From contig CALFIZ010000160.1 in assembly GCA_937877575.1 (NCBI GenBank), positions 1 through 6,930 on the forward strand: 6,930 nucleotides of DNA, written 5' to 3'. The DNA comes from an uncultured Marinilabiliales bacterium. GTDB taxonomy: Bacteria > Bacteroidota > Bacteroidia > Bacteroidales > BM520. A program made the translations under genes and the position numbers. The notes beneath the pieces were generated by a model. That model was not told the DNA's origin and made no database searches. It worked only from the letters and a program-made list of their open reading frames with translations. Shown piece by piece: positions 1 through 6,930 of the stretch (position 1 is the first letter of the stretch; every line of letters begins with the position of its first letter).

Positions 1-4
1 CCAT

Positions 5-79
5 GGGACCTTAGCTCAGTCGGTTTAGAGCGCTTGCTTCACACGCAAGAGGTCGACAGTTCAAATCTGCCGCGGATCA
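5..79 (+). tRNA. tRNA-Val(CAC)-like gene with a defective acceptor stem, possibly a pseudo-tRNA
   Basis: The cloverleaf can be read directly. T12-A13 are the usual linker, the D stem GCTC (14-17) pairs with GAGC (28-31), and the D loop has GG at 22-23. The anticodon stem CTTGC (33-37) pairs perfectly with GCAAG (45-49). The loop TTCACAC puts anticodon CAC at 40-42, so the tRNA would read valine GUG. The T loop TTCAAAT (60-66) is canonical. The 3' side is faulty: the T stem has one A-C mismatch (56/70), and the acceptor strands 5-11 and 72-78 give only two Watson-Crick pairs plus wobbles and three mismatches. No CCA is encoded, which is common in this phylum. It may be a decayed tRNA, a tRNA whose 3' end was replaced, or sequence error. 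The valine-tRNA identity is secure; function is doubtful. Confidence 0.75.
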
Positions 80-86
80 CTCACTT

Positions 87-552
87 TCAGGGGCTGCCTG
101 ATGCCCGGGATTCTTCATAGTAATATGCTGTGAAAAGAGAATCATGACCTGTTATATATACCGGTGATACTGAATCGTAAGGGTTGGAAGGGTTGAAATA
201 CATCTGCTCAGACGTCGTTGCAACATAATCTGTTATCGCAAGATACTGGTTATGAAACTTATGATAACGAATAACCGGTGAAATCTGCCCCGGTTGGGGA
301 GCATTCGGTGTGGTGAGATTGGTTGAGATGTATTTATGCTTGGATGAGAATGAACATTCGATTTTTGGAGGACAGTCTCCGAAATTGACATTTTCTTCCC
401 CGAAACAGTCAAGCAAATCCGCAGGCATATAATTCTGTAATGAATCTAATGTTCTGCGGATCATTGACCAAAATAGTGTCATTGCCCGGTCCCATGCACG
501 ATGCGAGCAACACTGTTAAAGCAATAAAGGATACAGTCTCTTTGTATTTCAT
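87..552 (-). pseudogene. Small exported lipoprotein gene of unknown function, split by a +1 frameshift
   Basis: Two overlapping reading frames appear to be one gene. The first starts at ATG 552-550 and encodes a signal peptide ending in the lipobox LLASC (Cys19 would be lipidated), then runs through GPGNDTILVNDPQN and stops at TGA 411-409. The second frame, offset by one base, is open from 515 to the TGA at 89-87 and carries the body, including MPADLLDCFGEENVNFG and an aromatic-rich C terminus. Removing one base between about 420 and 495 would give a 154-residue lipoprotein. The start at 552 is preferred over the in-frame ATG at 482 because it gives the export signal and lies one base after the upstream stop, as expected for translational coupling. 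The mature N terminus M-G-P-G lacks the acidic run that marks surface lipoproteins in Bacteroidetes, so a periplasm-facing location is inferred. I recognise no named domain. It could be a real pseudogene, an assembly error or, less likely, a programmed frameshift. Confidence 0.72.
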
Positions 553-553
553 T

Positions 554-2356
554 TTATTGCTTTACGGTGATTTTCTTCCAGGCATCATCTGCCCAGTCGT
601 TCATCATGGCACGGAAAGCCTTGTACTGACTTACTTCGATGGTTTCCTGCGTGATTTTCAGCGATCTTGTGACTGTAATCGTGTTGCCGTTTGCTCTGAT
701 GTCGATGTCCATATAGCCGAAGGAGTTCATGAAGTTTTTGTGAACATCCTTTGTTACTGATTTCCAGCCTTTTGGCAAGGTAATAGTGTATGTGTAGGCC
801 TCATCGGTTTTTTTGCATCTGATAGGATGTTCGCGATTTTCATTAAGATAAGCCGGACTTACACTGAAAGTATTGCTTGCAGCCGGAAGATTCAAGGTGT
901 AATACCCTGATTCTCCAATCTGTTCCATATCCACATCCTTGGCATTCACTGTGAATTCAGCATTCGTGAAGTCAACTTTACCGCAGGTGATTTCACCCTT
1001 TGTGCCGGTTGCATATTTCGACAGTCTGCTGTTGTCATTGATGATTTCATAGTAGGGCAGACCTGCTGTGGTGATGCTGTAGCTGACTCGCTCGTTGGCA
1101 GTGCCGTTGTCATTGATTTTGATGTCGCCTTTGATGCTGACTTCGTTGTCAACCGGACCGAGATACCTTGCTGTGAAATGGTCAATACTCGAGTCTATAG
1201 GGTAAGCCATATAGCCGCCGTATGTGTATTCGAGCGAGCTGCCGTTCTTTTCAGTGGGTGACAGATAGAAGTCCGTGCCATCGATTCTCGTGCGGACTGC
1301 GTAATGTGATATCAGGTCAAGACAGGCGATTTCATCGCTGTGGTAACGCTCCTTTATGAGTGCTACAGGAATGGCTTCATATCCGGCATTTCTGAGCATT
1401 GCAGTGAGAAGAATGGCTTTGTCAAGTTCGGTGCCGCAGGCTGATTTCCATGTTGTTGATGCTGAAGATGCTTGGTAATCAGTGTATTTTGGATTTAAAT
1501 TGTTTAAATGAATCGCATCTGCGACATAATTTCTGATAGCTATGATGTTGTCGTATGGCTTTTTGTCTTTATTCGTGATGGATGCGATTGTCTCGCTGCT
1601 TTCCGGCAGATTGTAGTCGCGGAATGCTGTCTGGTTTACGAATGCAAAGTAAGCGTGCGACATGTCATTGAAAGTCGAAAGTATGAGTTCCGGATATACC
1701 ATGTCGGAGGGCATGTAGGATTCGTTTGACGACTGCATCACGTTGGTAAGTCTCCAGGTATAAACATTCCTGTCGCCTTCGGTGCCGGTTGTCGGGGCAA
1801 GACGCAGGTTCAGCATTCTGTTTTTGAGGGTAATGTTTTTAGGCGTTTTGACGGTGACGGTATATTCCGTGACAGGGCAATACTGCACAAAGTCGATGTT
1901 TTCCATGAATTCCTTGATGAAGGCTGCATCGGAATGAATTGTGTAATCAAGATGTATGATGCAGTTCATTTCGAGGGCGGTGTGTGAAATCACCATTTCC
2001 TTAATTCCGTTGTATCTTTCGCAGTCGGTGCAGGAAAACGGAAGGCTGTTTGTGATTGCGTTATCGGGAAGATACACCTTCGTGCCGTCGGCTCTTTGAG
2101 TATATCCTTCATTGACTTTTACTGTCTGAAATTCAGGATTGTATATGATGAATGTCTCTCCAAAGTCATCGTTCCAGGAACGTCTTGACAGGAGTTTCAA
2201 ATCCATTTTGTATGTATAGTCGAGACTGCCGTCATCGTTTATGACATATTCTCTTGATATTTTGTCGTATCTTGCATGGTCCTTCTTTGTCTGTGCGAAG
2301 CAGCTGAAAGCCATTATTGTTACTAATATGCTGATAAATAGTGTTTTATGTTTCAT
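554..2356 (-). CDS. Secreted DUF3857/transglutaminase-like protein lacking two catalytic residues (probable pseudoenzyme)
   Basis: This 600-residue protein has an N-terminal signal peptide (about residues 1-21, likely type I cleavage at FA/Q; the Cys19 context AFSC is a poor lipobox). A DUF3857-like beta-rich region follows (about 40-230), then a transglutaminase-like core (about 265-375) and a C-terminal beta-rich region to 600. The core aligns well with the paralogue encoded just upstream: LDKAILLTAMLRNAG here matches KDKASLLIAMLRAAG there. However, the nucleophile position Cys is Glu310 (GTELDKA) and the Asp position is Ser366 (YLSPT). Only His351 (SHYAV) remains. Cys307 aligns with a non-catalytic cysteine of the paralogue. 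Family knowledge: the fold normally uses Cys-His-Asp for acyl transfer or peptidase chemistry. Inference: this copy binds or scaffolds rather than catalyses. It also has an extra CxxC at 109-112. The start lies 18 bases after the previous stop and its stop is one base before the lipoprotein start, so it is almost certainly co-transcribed. Exported location is likely; the substrate is unknown. Confidence 0.88.
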   Translation of the reverse strand: MKHKTLFISILVTIMAFSCFAQTKKDHARYDKISREYVINDDGSLDYTYKMDLKLLSRRSWNDDFGETFIIYNPEFQTVKVNEGYTQRADGTKVYLPDNAITNSLPFSCTDCERYNGIKEMVISHTALEMNCIIHLDYTIHSDAAFIKEFMENIDFVQYCPVTEYTVTVKTPKNITLKNRMLNLRLAPTTGTEGDRNVYTWRLTNVMQSSNESYMPSDMVYPELILSTFNDMSHAYFAFVNQTAFRDYNLPESSETIASITNKDKKPYDNIIAIRNYVADAIHLNNLNPKYTDYQASSASTTWKSACGTELDKAILLTAMLRNAGYEAIPVALIKERYHSDEIACLDLISHYAVRTRIDGTDFYLSPTEKNGSSLEYTYGGYMAYPIDSSIDHFTARYLGPVDNEVSIKGDIKINDNGTANERVSYSITTAGLPYYEIINDNSRLSKYATGTKGEITCGKVDFTNAEFTVNAKDVDMEQIGESGYYTLNLPAASNTFSVSPAYLNENREHPIRCKKTDEAYTYTITLPKGWKSVTKDVHKNFMNSFGYMDIDIRANGNTITVTRSLKITQETIEVSQYKAFRAMMNDWADDAWKKITVKQ

Positions 2357-2374
2357 GATGATAATGTTTGTATG
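2357..2374 (-). promoter_or_regulatory. Short A/T-rich translation initiation spacer between the two transglutaminase-like genes
   Basis: The 18 bases between the stop of the upstream paralogue and the next ATG are rich in A and T (read on the minus strand as catacaaacattatcatc) and contain no GGAGG-like motif. Bacteroidetes commonly initiate without Shine-Dalgarno pairing, so this spacer is consistent with the ATG at 2356. I see no -33/-7 promoter of the Bacteroidetes type here, which favours a shared transcript. Confidence 0.5.
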
Positions 2375-4312
2375 TTATTTGAGGATGATGATGTTTTCTT
2401 TGGAGAAAGATTTCTGATAGTTTACCGCACTGCGGAAATCCGGCCATTCGTCGGCGTCATAGATGCGTTTGCCGAGGTCCACGGTCTGCTCAAAGGTAAG
2501 TGTGCGCTTGCTGATGTTGTATTTTCCGTCATAGTTGATATATTCTGATGAAACTGACTTTTCTTCCGGGCAATAGGCAACTTTCGAGTATTTTGGCAGT
2601 GTGACGGTTTCATTCACCTCCACGAGACGTGAGCATCTGTCGGTGAAGGGATAGTCTCTTGTTTCGATTGACGTGTCGAAATACACGTGTGACATGGCTC
2701 TGTTGAATACGCCTTTTGCGAGCAGCGGGGTGAAGATTATTTCTTCATCCGTAACCGTTGCATAATTTGGAATCTGGTATTTGTAGGTTATCAGAACAGG
2801 TCTTTCGAGATATTTTTCGTTGTCGGTATATTTTACCGAGGTGATGACTGCGCGTGGTGCAACTCTGATGAGTTCGGCTCTTACAGCATTATCCCAGTCG
2901 CTGTATCTGCCGTAGAATACGCCTCTGACGGAGGCATCGGACTGGCCTTCCGCCGTGATTGAAAATTCGCCTACGAGAGTGCCGTCATCCTTAAGATTAG
3001 ACTTGCCGTTAATTTTCACGTAATGGTTTGATGAAGGGGAAACAGGCGTTTCGCCGAGGTCGGCGCCTTCCGGAACTCCCATCAGGTAGTTCTGCTGTTG
3101 TTCGGCGCTTGACCACAGTTCCCTTAAGTTGGGAACCCATGTCGGGTCAAGCAGTTGGTATTCGCCGTTACGTCTTTTCACGACAGTCACACTATGGTTG
3201 AACTGATCGGCGGGAATACGGTCAATGCGTGAGCCTGCCATTGTCATTGCAGGGTATGACTCGAAGCCGGCAGCCCTGAGCATGGCTATAAGCAGACTTG
3301 CCTTGTCTTTACAGACGCCGCAACGGTCGGTGAAATTCATCTTGGCGTTATGAAGAGTATAGCCTTCGCCCGGTCCCATGGTCAGCCCTGAATACCGCAT
3401 GTTGTCGGCAACCCAGTGGGTGAGAATGCTTATTGAGTCAATCTCGCTCTTGGCGGGTTTCAGCAGTTCGTTGACTTTCGCCTGCAGTTCGGGAGTCGGA
3501 TTGAAACTGCCGTAGTCTTCATTCACGCCGTAAAACCACAGCGATTTTGCATACCAGTCGGGACTTGTGGAAAGCAGCAGTTTGGTCAGCACATCGCTCT
3601 TGGCAACAGAACGGCTCGGCATTCTTACCGGCATGATTTCGCTTTTCTCGAAAGAGTACGTCATGCGGTCACCTTTGTTCAGTACTGCTGTGCCAACTTC
3701 TCCATTATAGACTTTGTACTGCAGTTCCTTTGATTTGAGGACACTTACTTCATATACTTTCTTAATAATCGGCTGGTCGCTGAAAAACTCAACGATGTCG
3801 TAGTAGTGGCCTCTCATAGGGGGAATATATTTCGAATCATCGTCGCCTTGCAGCAGCGCATAGGTGTAGCCTTTTTTATACATCTGAATGTCAATGGCAT
3901 CACCGATGTCGAGATGGCCAACCTCCACCATTTTCTGGCTTGCATTCCAATAAATCATTCTTGCGGGCGCAACGTAGTCAAGCTCCGGATTCGTGACTTT
4001 CTCAACGGTGCCGTCGTGACGATAGATGGTGACGTCCTTGATTTCCACGTAAGCCGACAGCGGGTCGTAGTCAATCTTAACAACGTTGTTGTCTCTGCAT
4101 CCTTTGTAGGAAAGCATCTTTACAAGCTTGTGCATGTTGACGTGGCTGAGACCGCTCTCTTCCATGAGCACGCTGGTACTGTCATAGATGGTGACGTAGT
4201 CATAGCCCTGATATTTGTTGTCGTCAACTTTGTTTATCAGTTTTTGTGGTGACTGTGCGGCGGCACATACGCACAAGGCGGTTAAAATGAATGATAAAAT
4301 GTTCTTTTTCAT
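2375..4312 (-). CDS. Secreted DUF3857 transglutaminase-like protein with intact catalytic triad
   Basis: This 645-residue protein begins with a signal peptide (about 1-19, cleavage at AAA/Q). A DUF3857-like domain covers roughly residues 45-225. The transglutaminase core spans about 285-395, with the nucleophile motif GVCKDKA (Cys334), the histidine motif FNHSV (His373) and the LLDPTW aspartate (Asp389). All three triad residues are present and correctly spaced. The remaining C-terminal part (about 430-645) is beta-rich and could be the DUF3858-type domain often found after this core, which I cannot confirm by eye. Such proteins are exported in Bacteroidetes. The fold supports thiol acyl-transfer or peptidase chemistry, but the natural substrate is not known. 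It starts four bases after the mutS stop, so it is probably read from the mutS transcript, and it is followed by a paralogue that has lost the nucleophile. Size and architecture are normal for the family and no frame break is seen. Confidence 0.92.
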   Translation of the reverse strand: MKKNILSFILTALCVCAAAQSPQKLINKVDDNKYQGYDYVTIYDSTSVLMEESGLSHVNMHKLVKMLSYKGCRDNNVVKIDYDPLSAYVEIKDVTIYRHDGTVEKVTNPELDYVAPARMIYWNASQKMVEVGHLDIGDAIDIQMYKKGYTYALLQGDDDSKYIPPMRGHYYDIVEFFSDQPIIKKVYEVSVLKSKELQYKVYNGEVGTAVLNKGDRMTYSFEKSEIMPVRMPSRSVAKSDVLTKLLLSTSPDWYAKSLWFYGVNEDYGSFNPTPELQAKVNELLKPAKSEIDSISILTHWVADNMRYSGLTMGPGEGYTLHNAKMNFTDRCGVCKDKASLLIAMLRAAGFESYPAMTMAGSRIDRIPADQFNHSVTVVKRRNGEYQLLDPTWVPNLRELWSSAEQQQNYLMGVPEGADLGETPVSPSSNHYVKINGKSNLKDDGTLVGEFSITAEGQSDASVRGVFYGRYSDWDNAVRAELIRVAPRAVITSVKYTDNEKYLERPVLITYKYQIPNYATVTDEEIIFTPLLAKGVFNRAMSHVYFDTSIETRDYPFTDRCSRLVEVNETVTLPKYSKVAYCPEEKSVSSEYINYDGKYNISKRTLTFEQTVDLGKRIYDADEWPDFRSAVNYQKSFSKENIIILK

Positions 4313-4330
4313 TATGTTAGAATTTTATTA
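4313..4330 (-). promoter_or_regulatory. Start region at the mutS / transglutaminase junction
   Basis: Only four bases (4313-4316) separate the mutS stop TAA (4319-4317) from the next ATG (4312-4310). The preceding bases, which are the last mutS codons, are almost all A and T and have no Shine-Dalgarno match. The tight junction supports the annotated ATG and suggests coupling or reinitiation. There is no room for a terminator between the genes. Confidence 0.5.
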
Positions 4331-6930
4331 AAACTTTCTTTATTTCGTTAAGTTTCATGAGCGCTTCGATAGGTGTGAGTGAGTTGATGTCAATGTTTAG
4401 GATTTCGTTTTTAATCTGGGTGAGCAGAGGGTCTTCCATTTGGATGAGGCTTATCTGCATCGGATTGACGGTAGGGCGGTTCTTGTTGCCTTTTTCCTTG
4501 TCGTCCTTAAAACTTTGCCTTTGCGATTCCTCCAATTCGTGCAGGATTTCGTTGGCGCGGTTTATGACTTTTGCCGGCATTCCAGCCATCTTAGCCACAT
4601 GTATGCCGAAGCTGTGTTCAGTGCCGCCTTTTGCCAACTTGCGCAGAAACAGTATTTTGTTGTTGACTTCCCTTACCGTCACATGATAGTTCTTTATTCG
4701 TTTCTTTGTGGTTGCCATTTCGTTAAGTTCATGATAATGTGTGGCAAACAGCACTTTGGGACGGAAGTTCAGATTGTCGTGGATATATTCGGCGATAGCC
4801 CATGCGATGGAGATTCCATCGTAGGTGCTGGTGCCGCGGCCTATTTCGTCCAACAATATGAGGCTGCGGTTTGAAAGGTTGTTGAGAATGCTGGCCGTTT
4901 CATTCATTTCGACCATGAAAGTCGATTCACCCGATGAAATGTTGTCGGATGCTCCGACTCTTGTGAAGATTTTGTCGGTGAGGCCGAGGACGGCTGATTT
5001 GGCTGGAACGAACGAACCCATCTGGGCCATTATCACTATCAGTGCGGTCTGTCGCAGCAGAGCTGATTTTCCGGACATGTTCGGCCCTGTAATCATCATT
5101 ATCTGCTGGCTTGTGGTGTCAAGGAAGATGTCATTGGCAATGTAGCTCTCGCCTTGAGGCATCATTTTTTCAATCACAGGATGACGCCCGTCGGCAATCT
5201 TTATCTCCATTGAGTCGTTGATTTCCGGACGAGTGTAACCGTTTTCTGCGGCAATAATGGCAAAACTTAGCAGACAGTCGAGATGTGAGACCGCATGGCT
5301 GTCCTGCTGCAGCTGCTTTATGTATCCGGCAAGATCCCGTATCAGTTCGACATACAGGCGCTGCTCTATTTCGGAGATTCTGCTTTCGGCTGAAAGTATC
5401 TTGCTCTCCAAGTCCTTGAGCTCCTGGGTGATATAGCGTTCGGAGTTGACAAGTGTCTGTTTGCGCACCCAGTCTTCCGGCACTTTCTCCCTATGGGTGT
5501 TAGTGACTTCCAGATAGTAGCCGAAAACGTTGTTGAATCCTATTTTAAGAGAGGAAATGCCTGTCCTTTCCGTTTCGCGTTTCTGGATAGCGATGAGGTA
5601 GTCTTTGCTTGAGGTCGTAAGATGGCGCAGCTCGTCAAGGTCGCTGTTGAAACCGTCCCTTATGACACCGCATTTTTCAATGAGCGTTGACGGGTCGTCT
5701 TTTACGCGGGTTTGAATCATGTCGATGACTTCCTGACAAACATCAATTTTCTCCGACAGCTTTACAAGAGGGATAACACCTGAATTGAAACAGCGCTCCT
5801 TGATTGGTTTCAGGGCGTTGAGTGCATCTTTGAGGTGGACTGTTTCGCGAGGGTTTATTCTTCCTGTGGCAATCTTGCCGGCAATTCTTTCTATGTCGCC
5901 TACAGCCTTGATGTTGTCACGTAAAACGTATTCAAGTTCCTCATTATGTGTGAAATAGTCAACTATGTCTAATCTCTCGTTGATTTTTTCGATATTGTTG
6001 AGAGGCATCACCACCCAGCGACGCATGAGACGGCTTCCTGGCGGCGACACGGTCTTGTCGATGATGTCGAGCAGTGTCTTTGCATTTTCATTTGGAGTGG
6101 AGACAAGCTCGAGGCTGTTGATGGTGAAGCGGTCGAGCCATACGTATTTGTCCTCATCGAGGCGCGATATTGACGTGATGTGGTCAGTCTTGTCGTGATT
6201 GGTTTCATAAAGGTAATGGATTATTCCTCCGGCTGCAATGATAGCGTCCTGCATGTCCTCGATGCCGAACCCTTTAAGCGTGTTGGTCTGAAAATGCTTT
6301 GTGAGTTCCTCGTAGCCAAACTCGTATGTGAACACCCAGTCGTCGAATGTGGTGAGGTATATCTTGTTGCCGAAATATTCCGTAAAGTTCTGCTTCATCT
6401 TTTTCTGCACGATGACCTCGTTGGGACGGAAGCTTTGGAGTATCTTGTCGATGTATGGCCTGTCACCCTGTGACGTGAAAAACTCACCTGTGGAAATATC
6501 GAGCAGTGCTATGCCGTGTGAGTTGCTGTTGGTGAGATGCACACAGGCAAGGAAATTGTTGGAGTCCTGGTCAAAAGTTTTGTCGTTGTAGGATACTCCG
6601 GGCGTCACCAGTTCGGTCACATCGCGTTTGACGATGGTCTTAGTCAGTTTCGGGTCTTCAAGCTGGTCGCATATTGCGACTTTCAAACCTGCCTTTACGA
6701 GTTTCGGCAGATAAACATCGAGGGCATGATATGGGAATCCCGCCATTTCCACTGAAGTTGAATTGCCGTTGGATTTGTGCGTGAGTACGATTCCTAATAT
6801 TTCCGAGGCAGTGACGGCATCATCGCCGTATGTCTCATAAAAGTCGCCAACCCTGAAAAGCAGCATGGCATTCGGATATTTCGCCTTTACCGAGAAATAT
6901 TGTCTCATCAGCGGGGTGTTCTTTTCGCCT
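4317..6930 (-). CDS. mutS: DNA mismatch repair ATPase MutS, N terminus cut by the window edge
   Basis: MutS scans DNA in the cytoplasm, binds mismatches and small loops as a dimer, and uses ATP to become a sliding clamp that recruits MutL. Residues are counted from the internal Met at 6908. The mismatch-reading Phe-x-Glu motif is GDFYE (Phe23, Glu25). The connector, core and clamp domains fill about 115-550, including the conserved segment ERTGISSLKIGFN. The ATPase has Walker A GPNMSGKS (608-615), signature SDNISSGEST (about 654-663), Walker B LILLDE (683-688) and the ATHYHEL switch (722-728). A C-terminal QISLI (818-822) resembles a beta-clamp-binding peptide. The frame stays open through Met6908 to the window edge and encodes G-E-K-N-T-P-L before it, matching the TPLMxQY start of MutS1 proteins. 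The true start is therefore beyond position 6930, probably only a few to some twenty codons away. At least 870 residues is normal for the family. No frame break is seen. It is the first visible gene of the four-gene run. Confidence 0.98.
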   Translation of the reverse strand, partial: GEKNTPLMRQYFSVKAKYPNAMLLFRVGDFYETYGDDAVTASEILGIVLTHKSNGNSTSVEMAGFPYHALDVYLPKLVKAGLKVAICDQLEDPKLTKTIVKRDVTELVTPGVSYNDKTFDQDSNNFLACVHLTNSNSHGIALLDISTGEFFTSQGDRPYIDKILQSFRPNEVIVQKKMKQNFTEYFGNKIYLTTFDDWVFTYEFGYEELTKHFQTNTLKGFGIEDMQDAIIAAGGIIHYLYETNHDKTDHITSISRLDEDKYVWLDRFTINSLELVSTPNENAKTLLDIIDKTVSPPGSRLMRRWVVMPLNNIEKINERLDIVDYFTHNEELEYVLRDNIKAVGDIERIAGKIATGRINPRETVHLKDALNALKPIKERCFNSGVIPLVKLSEKIDVCQEVIDMIQTRVKDDPSTLIEKCGVIRDGFNSDLDELRHLTTSSKDYLIAIQKRETERTGISSLKIGFNNVFGYYLEVTNTHREKVPEDWVRKQTLVNSERYITQELKDLESKILSAESRISEIEQRLYVELIRDLAGYIKQLQQDSHAVSHLDCLLSFAIIAAENGYTRPEINDSMEIKIADGRHPVIEKMMPQGESYIANDIFLDTTSQQIMMITGPNMSGKSALLRQTALIVIMAQMGSFVPAKSAVLGLTDKIFTRVGASDNISSGESTFMVEMNETASILNNLSNRSLILLDEIGRGTSTYDGISIAWAIAEYIHDNLNFRPKVLFATHYHELNEMATTKKRIKNYHVTVREVNNKILFLRKLAKGGTEHSFGIHVAKMAGMPAKVINRANEILHELEESQRQSFKDDKEKGNKNRPTVNPMQISLIQMEDPLLTQIKNEILNIDINSLTPIEALMKLNEIKKVLIKF

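Noticed and set aside
1..10. Ten-base match in inverse orientation with 3372-3381 (ccatgggacc), possible att or repeat
   Set aside because: The second copy lies inside conserved MGPG codons of the intact DUF3857 gene. A ten-base match is weak evidence and nothing else supports an element.
87..110. Possible hairpin GGGC...GCCC as a terminator near the lipoprotein stop
   Set aside because: The stem is only about four pairs, lies inside the coding end and has no following T tract on either strand.
409..414. Programmed +1 frameshift at GCT TGA C, resembling the prfB release-factor site
   Set aside because: The TGA-C context matches, but an alanine tRNA on GCT would re-pair badly with CTT, no Shine-Dalgarno-like stimulator is visible, and the second frame already looks coding upstream of this point (LQNYMPADLL), which places the shift earlier.
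946..1185. Minus-strand 79-residue open frame rich in Ser, Thr and Lys
   Set aside because: It is an out-of-frame reading within the second DUF3857 gene with no independent start context.
3806..4252. Plus-strand open frame of 148 residues
   Set aside because: It is wholly antisense to the well-supported signal-peptide and DUF3857 region of the exported protein gene and has no recognisable features.
4440..4874. Plus-strand open frame of 144 residues
   Set aside because: It is antisense to the conserved mutS ATPase and C-terminal region. Its amino-acid pattern is what reverse-strand reading of real codons produces.
6906..6908. ATG at 6908 as the start of mutS
   Set aside because: The frame remains open to the window edge and encodes the conserved TPL immediately before this Met, as in other MutS proteins, so this is an internal methionine.

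Overview
The window looks like chromosomal DNA from a gut-type Bacteroidales bacterium. The evidence is the MutS sequence style, the paired secreted DUF3857/transglutaminase-like proteins, and A/T-rich start regions without Shine-Dalgarno motifs. A Muribaculaceae- or Bacteroides-like genome fits. Assignment below order level is inference.

Layout, from the right edge leftwards on the minus strand: mutS (cut by the right edge), a DUF3857/transglutaminase protein with an intact Cys-His-Asp triad, a second DUF3857/transglutaminase-like protein that has lost two of the three triad residues, and a small lipoprotein gene that needs a +1 frameshift to read through. The gaps are 4, 18 and 1 bases, so the four probably form one transcription unit whose promoter lies beyond the right edge. 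At the far left, on the plus strand and converging on the lipoprotein gene, is a tRNA-Val(CAC)-like gene. Its D, anticodon and T-loop parts are good but its acceptor stem does not pair.

Functionally, MutS is the cytoplasmic mismatch sensor. The other three products carry export signals and should act in the envelope. They share no obvious pathway with MutS, so co-transcription is the only link seen. The most interesting points are the intact-enzyme / degenerate-enzyme paralogue pair, the unnamed lipoprotein coupled to it, and two independent defects (tRNA 3' side, lipoprotein frameshift) within the first 550 bases. The defects could be real decay next to a tRNA or poor assembly quality. There is no gene-free stretch above 300 bases, and I saw no mobile element, CRISPR array or clear terminator.
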